Notes under the pieces: generated by a model | What the model was told of the DNA's origin: nothing | The model's input: only the letters and a program-made list of their open reading frames with translations | The model's database searches: none | NCBI GenBank assembly: GCA_024529925.1 | Contig: JAFEUB010000795.1 | Coordinates: 1,302,001 to 1,366,000 of the forward strand | Source: Ophthalmolycus amberensis | Lineage: Eukaryota > Chordata > Actinopteri > Perciformes > Zoarcidae | Length of the DNA: 64,000 bases | Direction: 5' to 3' | Shown: positions 58,713 to 64,000 of the stretch, in pieces | How positions within the stretch are numbered: the first letter of the stretch is position 1 | How the letters are laid out: the number at the start of each line of letters is the position of its first letter | Program-made: the position numbers and the translations under genes

Positions 58713-60749
58713 TAACCTTTTTTCAGTATGATTTTCAGAATCATTGTGGACTGTACTGATAAGTGAAGATGAGTGTCCACAGTGAAGGTTAACAAGATTG
58801 GATTGATTATCAAATAATAAATCAGCCAGTGAGGATTTCCTATTTGCTGGGCTCACAGGGTGTGATGTTTGGACCCAGTCTCCTTGCCGTCTTATCATTA
58901 CCATTTGCATATATTTTTTGGTCCATAAAAGTCCTTTGATGTATTACCTCTCCACTCAGCATTATAGACATTTAGGTTTTTTTTAAGAGTGTACCTGTAT
59001 CATTCCACAAAAGTTAGGTCCTATTTGGATTGAGCTTAATTTCCTGGATGCATGGAGGTCTGGGTAATTTGTTTGTTTTTAATTAAAATCTAATGTAGCT
59101 TTCTCAGGGCCTGGAAACTCTGCAGCTCTGCCCAGTGACTGGGGGATATTTAATAAGCTGCAGTGCTGAAAGTTGTTTCATTAGGTGTGAAAAGGGCTGA
59201 TAACTCAATAGCCAACAGCCAAACATCCTCTCTGTGTCGGTTTCCTGCCTCTTTAATCTGTTTTTCATTCTGCCTGGCACGCTGTAGCAGTACAGGGGAC
59301 TTCACAAAAAGGAAAAGACATTCATCACCATCGGGCCTCCAACAAACCAGGGTGACAGAGCGAGCCAGCCAGTTTGGCTGAGGAAGGAGACGATCAGACT
59401 GCAGAGCAGGGCTACTGGAGCGCCTCCTGTGAACTGGAGATTGATGTGTGTTTGTGTGTAACTTTCTGTTTGTCTGTGAATTTTATCCCGAGGAGTTTAA
59501 TCATTAATTGTTTCAATCAATGACTCAAATCCCTAATTGCCTTCAACAACCTGTTTCACACTTTTATCCTTCATTATTTATTTCATCCCATCTTTGCTTC
59601 ATGATCATGACTCAAGTATCAGTATAATTGCATGGCTGCTGGGGATATTTGTGGTTCTTGCATGGTCAATTTCACCAGTTTATAAACTATCCTATACCTT
59701 CTTAAACTGCAGGGCTCCGACCAAAGTGCGAGATGCTAATAGCTCTGCTGAAAGGGACCTTTCCTTTTCAAGACATTGAACATTTTCCACCCAAATGGAG
59801 CAAACTCTTGTTGATGATGTTTATCTCCTGTCCATTAACCTGACTTCTTTAAAGAGGTCCAACATGGGACAGCCAGTACAAATTTCTCATCCCCAAATGA
59901 GATGTGACAGAAAGTGCTTCAGTTTTACATCCCTCCAAATCTCTGTAATTACCGTACTTGATTTTCTTCTTTTTTGTAATTACTTATCTTCACGAAGGGC
60001 TTCACCACTCTGCATGACCTGGGTTATTGCTTTGATCTTGGGATGCCTTTAGTTTTATAACTGCTGAGTGTTCGAAAATGAAAGACATTAATGAAAACCC
60101 GGAAACTGCAGACCTCGAATAAATACTGGTGAAGACGGAGTTCATTTTGAAAAGACACTAGGCATGCAACAAGTGTATATTGACCCACCGTCACTGATAT
60201 GTGCAGAACTGGTATAAAAGGGAATGTAGAGCCTCACAGTTGGAAGTGTAATGCCACTGACAAAGCTACAATATCTGACGCATTGGTGTGAGATTGTGTT
60301 GACAAATGATTCAAGTAAAAATCCACCACAGAGTTATTTTCCTCTACACCTAAAAAATGTGACAGGCCAAGAAGCCTGTGGCCTCTTATTTTTCAATACT
60401 GAACAGATAGCACAGTCCCTAATTTGCTGCCAGAGTTCTGTGGCATAGTCGAGTGTTTCCCCTCCCTCGCTCGCTCCTTCAGGGAAGACTTCTGAAGCTC
60501 TTACAGTAATAAGGCGACAAGTATGCCTTCACGTGTTGAACTACATCGAGCCCCCTAATCCATGTAGATTGAAGCCGCCCACTGATTTAGGTTGTCATTA
60601 TGTGTTTCATAAATGTTCCACTCTGAGGTTTTATATTCAAAAATTCCGGAGAGGTGGAGGTGGAATAGATGGTGTAAATGGTCCTTTCATTACCGCTCAT
60701 CCCTCTGTATGCAGAGTTTAAACAGGGCAGCGTAGATGTGCTTGCTCAA
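58713..60749. other. Unassigned repeat-poor sequence
   Basis: No gene seen. The block 59070-59170 (ttttaattaaaatctaatgt, ggatatttaataagctgcag) is a further weak conserved-element candidate. Several frames of 60-85 codons lack motifs and splice context. Confidence 0.45.
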
Positions 60750-60960
60750 TGGCGCTGTTCCACCTGAGATGAAAGGCTATTTACATCCAGCGATGATGAT
60801 GATGGCTGTGGGAGCCGCCGTTGTTTCCAGGCGACCGGGTTTCCCCGCTCACCGTCATTTGACAGGCTTTAAGGAGCACACTGTTAGAGCTCTGCAGACA
60901 TTGTGACCATCACGCCTAATTGACCAGAGGGGCTGTGCCTTAAGTGAAAAAGAAGTATAA
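60750..60960. promoter_or_regulatory. Candidate conserved non-coding element
   Basis: GC-balanced repeat-free block: ctatttacatccagcgatga, gagccgccgttgtttccagg, ctcaccgtcatttgacaggc (MEIS-like TTTGACAGG), ttaaggagcacac, and cacgcctaattgaccagagg. CpGs are more frequent than in flanking DNA. Function is inference. Confidence 0.3.
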
Positions 60961-63299
60961 CAACTGAAGAAAATGAACCTCTTCCTCCGCATTACCAGAC
61001 GAACGTGACAGCAAAGACAAATCACAGGTCACCACTCTATGTGTGGAGGCTTATAATTGTCTAATTTGAGATACACTGAGCCTGATCTTTGAATGTAAAC
61101 TATGGGAAACTGGACCATAATAATGAATGTAAAGCCGGAAGGAACGTTTTTCTTTTTTCTTTCTTGTTCTTTCTGCTCATTCTTATTTCATGCTGCGTTG
61201 ATAAGTTGATCGCTGATAAGTGTTATTCATTTCAATGAGTAAGCCAATTAAAATGGAGTTTTATCAAATTTGATAGTTAGACATAATTTGCAAAAGTTTA
61301 GACTGAGAAGTATCAGTTAATAGTGTGGTTTAATTTAATGTTCCACTTTTTTTCTGGAGTATTGGATTAACGGGATTGAAACTTTGTCTTTGAATTGCAC
61401 AACTCTATTGGGTAATTTAATTAGTCGCTTGTGAAGCTCAGACGTGTGCATAAAGCCAAATCCCATGTCCCAGAAAATAAATGAATAATTAAAATAAATG
61501 TATGCTTAAAGGCAATTAAAGCAGTAACTGCTTTAACAGCTCCATTTGTACCACTCGTCCTGGAAAGTGAGGAATTGTAAATACCGTTGAGGACATCAGG
61601 TGTTGCGGGTGGAAAACAACTCCACAGCAAACCTAAAGTAAGAAAGTGGAGCCACTGAAACAGGCTCTATTTTTCATGAATAAGGTCACTTATCAGTGAA
61701 TGTAATGTCTCCAAGTTCTCTTCATCAATTCAATAACAGTGTGAAAGTGAAAAAAATTGTTGGGTCATTTCTTTGTCATACACCCCTGGGCTTTTTATTA
61801 TGACTTCATTTCCCGTTGTAAAATTGGAACGTCTCTATAATTGTAAAAGTGTAATAGACTCTAATATAATTTCATTTTGAACCCTGAATGGTCTATGCCA
61901 TCTCTGCTCAATTTGAGTAGAATAATGATTTTTAATGTCCACACATGGCTTCCTGTGACCTTATTCAATCTCTGGGCTGATCAGGAAATATATTGATTCA
62001 ATTACAGTGCTGATGACAAGCGAACGGAGGAGAGGAGGGAAAAAAGGTCAGCATATATTTGAAAATGTAAATCTTAACAATGTCTTTTGGGTTTGCTGAA
62101 AAAAGCCATTATCAAATGCCATTTGGCTCCAGTGGCATGTCGCCCTCTGCCTTTTTCCCCTGCACCAATGGGAATAGTTAGAATATTTAGGATATCCAGA
62201 GTGAATTTTTCCTTTGTCAGCATGTGAGTTATATTCAGAGCATGTGCCTCTATTTTGCTATTTGCTATGAGTGTGCTGAATATAATGGCTCACATTATTT
62301 CTTTAGCATTACATGTCCACAACTGGCCTTTTTGAGACTTCCTAATAACCTTGAGGTAAAGACTTTCCAATTATTTTTGTATGTACCACACAGTTCTTTT
62401 GCTGCATAAGCTGCTCTATAAGTAAATTAGCCTGTCTGTACTCGAACATTGAACAAAGCTCTCAAATTCATTCCTTCTCAAATTACATGCACACCACACC
62501 GGGCTTGACTAATTATTTGTTTGGTCATTAAAAACTCATTAAATTTAAATTGTTCATTTGCATACCACTGTGTGTTGCATCATAAATTATTAATTGAAGA
62601 TAAATAAATGAATTCAATTAGAAAAATAAGTAATGCAACATATGCACCAACAGAAATCTGGTGCTTGTCTTTCTTTTGACATTGAGGTGCTGCAGCTCCC
62701 TTTCCAATTGTCTGAATAAAGAGCTTGTTAAAAGGAAATAACTGTACAAAATGTGAATTCCAGAAAGCAGATTTGAAGTGGTGCTGATGAGTGTAGATCT
62801 CAGCTTCACAGCCAAGATGAACTTACTGGTAAATTCTTTCTACAGACAAAAGTGGAAAATATTTTCCTCCTCTGGTTTACATTTCACTGATTAGCTCCCC
62901 CTCCCCTGCTGTCATTGTTTGGCTTTGATGAATTTGAATAAATTTACTTTTTCTCTTGCTGACAAATATTTAAGCAATCCACCCAAAGAAAAGCAATTTT
63001 CCTTAACCAACTCATTACCTCACATCTGTATGTGTTTTGTGGTTGGATCATCTTATCTCAAGGCTGGAATGATATACCGTCTCATTGCAAATAATTACTC
63101 TGCAACTCAACTCTTGTGCTTTTACTTTCTGCAGTTTTGTTTATGGCTGGGGATGTTGTTGTTCTTGTTGCTCTTGTTTCAGTTACTTTATATGCCCGCC
63201 ATTTTCCAGTTTCAGAGATTGGTAAATGTTCACCCTTTTTCAAATCACTTCATGAATTAAATGGGATTGGGAAAGGTTCTGAGCTAATGGATTAGAGTG
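60961..63299. other. Unassigned repeat-poor sequence
   Basis: No gene seen and no dispersed repeat recognised. Segments near 61480-61560 (aattaaaataaatg, aaggcaattaaagcagtaac) and 62510-62640 are rich in homeodomain-like cores. The 113-codon frame at 62919-63260 has a hydrophobic, leucine-rich tail but no family signature, and lies in AT-rich DNA where such frames occur by chance. Confidence 0.45.
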
Positions 63300-63640
63300 G
63301 GGCTGGCTGGTTCAGGCCTTTTACCAGAGGTCACATTTCATTTGCTGCCTATGTCAAGCTACCAGCAGCGGGGCCTCAGAAGCAATCTAATCAATGTCTG
63401 CGTGCCGTAGCCCTTGAATGAATCCATTAAAGTTATGTGGATGCATCCTGCACAGAGAAAAAAAAGTCTCCCGATACCTCTGATAGAAATTAGCCTCTCT
63501 CCAATTAGGAGAGAAGCTGGGCTCATTCTGGATGCCAGCCAAGGCAGAATTAATAGGCCATCAGAGCCTCTTGTGTGTTAAATCCCATTTGTTCGCCGAT
63601 GGTTTATGAAAGCTCCTCCTCTGTTGCTCCATGCCTGGCG
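63300..63640. promoter_or_regulatory. Candidate conserved non-coding element with homeobox hairpin
   Basis: Repeat-free block with gaagcaatctaatcaatgtc near 63380, gaatccattaaagttatgtg near 63420, a perfect small palindrome TCTCTCC-aatta-GGAGAGA at 63496-63514 whose loop is a homeodomain core, gcagaattaataggccatca near 63544 and ggtttatgaaagctcc near 63601. It resembles deeply conserved enhancers in texture. Conservation cannot be verified from this sequence alone. Confidence 0.38.
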
Positions 63641-64000
63641 TGAGACCCCCGAACACCCACCAAAAAACTTCACTCATTAAATAAAGTTCTGGGAGGAGAC
63701 GAGGCAGGGAGGGCTGGAGATCAGGGACAGAGCTGCAATTTAGGCTGGTGTTGTTGGAGATGATAATTCTGCGGGGTCGGTCTGAGCTGGGTTTGTGATT
63801 GCATTTGGGGTTTGGATGGGCTTAGTCTGTGGCCAGGAATGAAGCTAAGAGGACTTTAGCGGGATACTGGGGGGACGATAGTCATGTGGGCCTCTTCAGC
63901 ACCAACTTTATCTCAGCAGTGTCCTCTAATCCCGCAAATTGATCCTCAGTGTTTCTGTGTTTAAGTAGAGGAAAAGCTCTGAACAAATCTCTTTGGAAAT
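63641..64000. other. Unassigned sequence to the window edge
   Basis: GC-balanced and repeat-free, possibly continuing the preceding block. No gene seen. Confidence 0.45.

Noticed and set aside
1..64000. CRISPR array, bacterial operon or phage-like system
   Set aside because: No regularly spaced direct repeats with unique spacers, no gene-dense coding blocks and no ribosome-binding sites. The sequence is vertebrate non-coding DNA.

Overview
The window looks like non-coding nuclear DNA from a bony fish, most likely a percomorph (perch-like) teleost. There is no run of long open reading frames, no operon-like packing and no ribosome-binding sites. Instead there is AT-rich sequence with short, randomly placed open frames, many (CA)n, (GA)n and C-tract microsatellites, and degenerate copies of several repeat types that I recognise as widespread in teleosts: Tc1-like, hAT-like TAGGGCTG-type miniature elements, an L1-type LINE, another LINE with a GRPKTTW-type C-terminus, a tRNA-derived SINE head and foldback elements. 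I found no protein-coding exon, rRNA, true tRNA or CRISPR array that I could support. The longest open frames (about 135-156 codons) lie inside repeats, are open on both strands, or resemble no family I know.

Layout. Positions 1-5 kb hold a foldback-family fragment, an L1-like ORF2 relic (2236-2575) and a complex inverted-repeat element (3781-4450). Positions 5-11.6 kb are mostly unique, with a homeobox/E-box-rich block near 7.1-7.3 kb. Positions 11.6-13.1 kb hold a decayed Tc1 transposon, itself split by a 254-bp insertion with a 7-bp target duplication, followed by a 235-bp hAT-type miniature element with an 8-bp target duplication. Positions 17-19 kb carry a dispersed teleost repeat and the 3' end of a frameshifted LINE. 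Positions 21.4-25.0 kb carry a hAT-like element, GT/AC microsatellites and two abutting dispersed repeats. Positions 27-30 kb carry a SINE head and two more foldback-family copies, one containing a LINE tail. A large foldback element of about 1.1 kb lies at 34.4-35.5 kb. Dispersed repeats also occur at 43.6-44.0 kb and 53.3-53.8 kb, and a clean 730-bp miniature element with 39-bp perfect terminal inverted repeats lies at 57,975-58,704.

Between these, and especially at 44-53 kb, 55-57.9 kb and 59-64 kb, are long stretches with no repeat I recognise. Their balanced composition and clustered TAAT cores, E-boxes, SOX-like and TEAD-like sites resemble vertebrate conserved non-coding elements. My reading is a gene desert or large intron near a developmental regulator. 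This is inference: conservation cannot be measured from one sequence. I did not find a coherent undescribed multi-gene system. The most informative content is the transposon stratigraphy and a set of candidate regulatory blocks.
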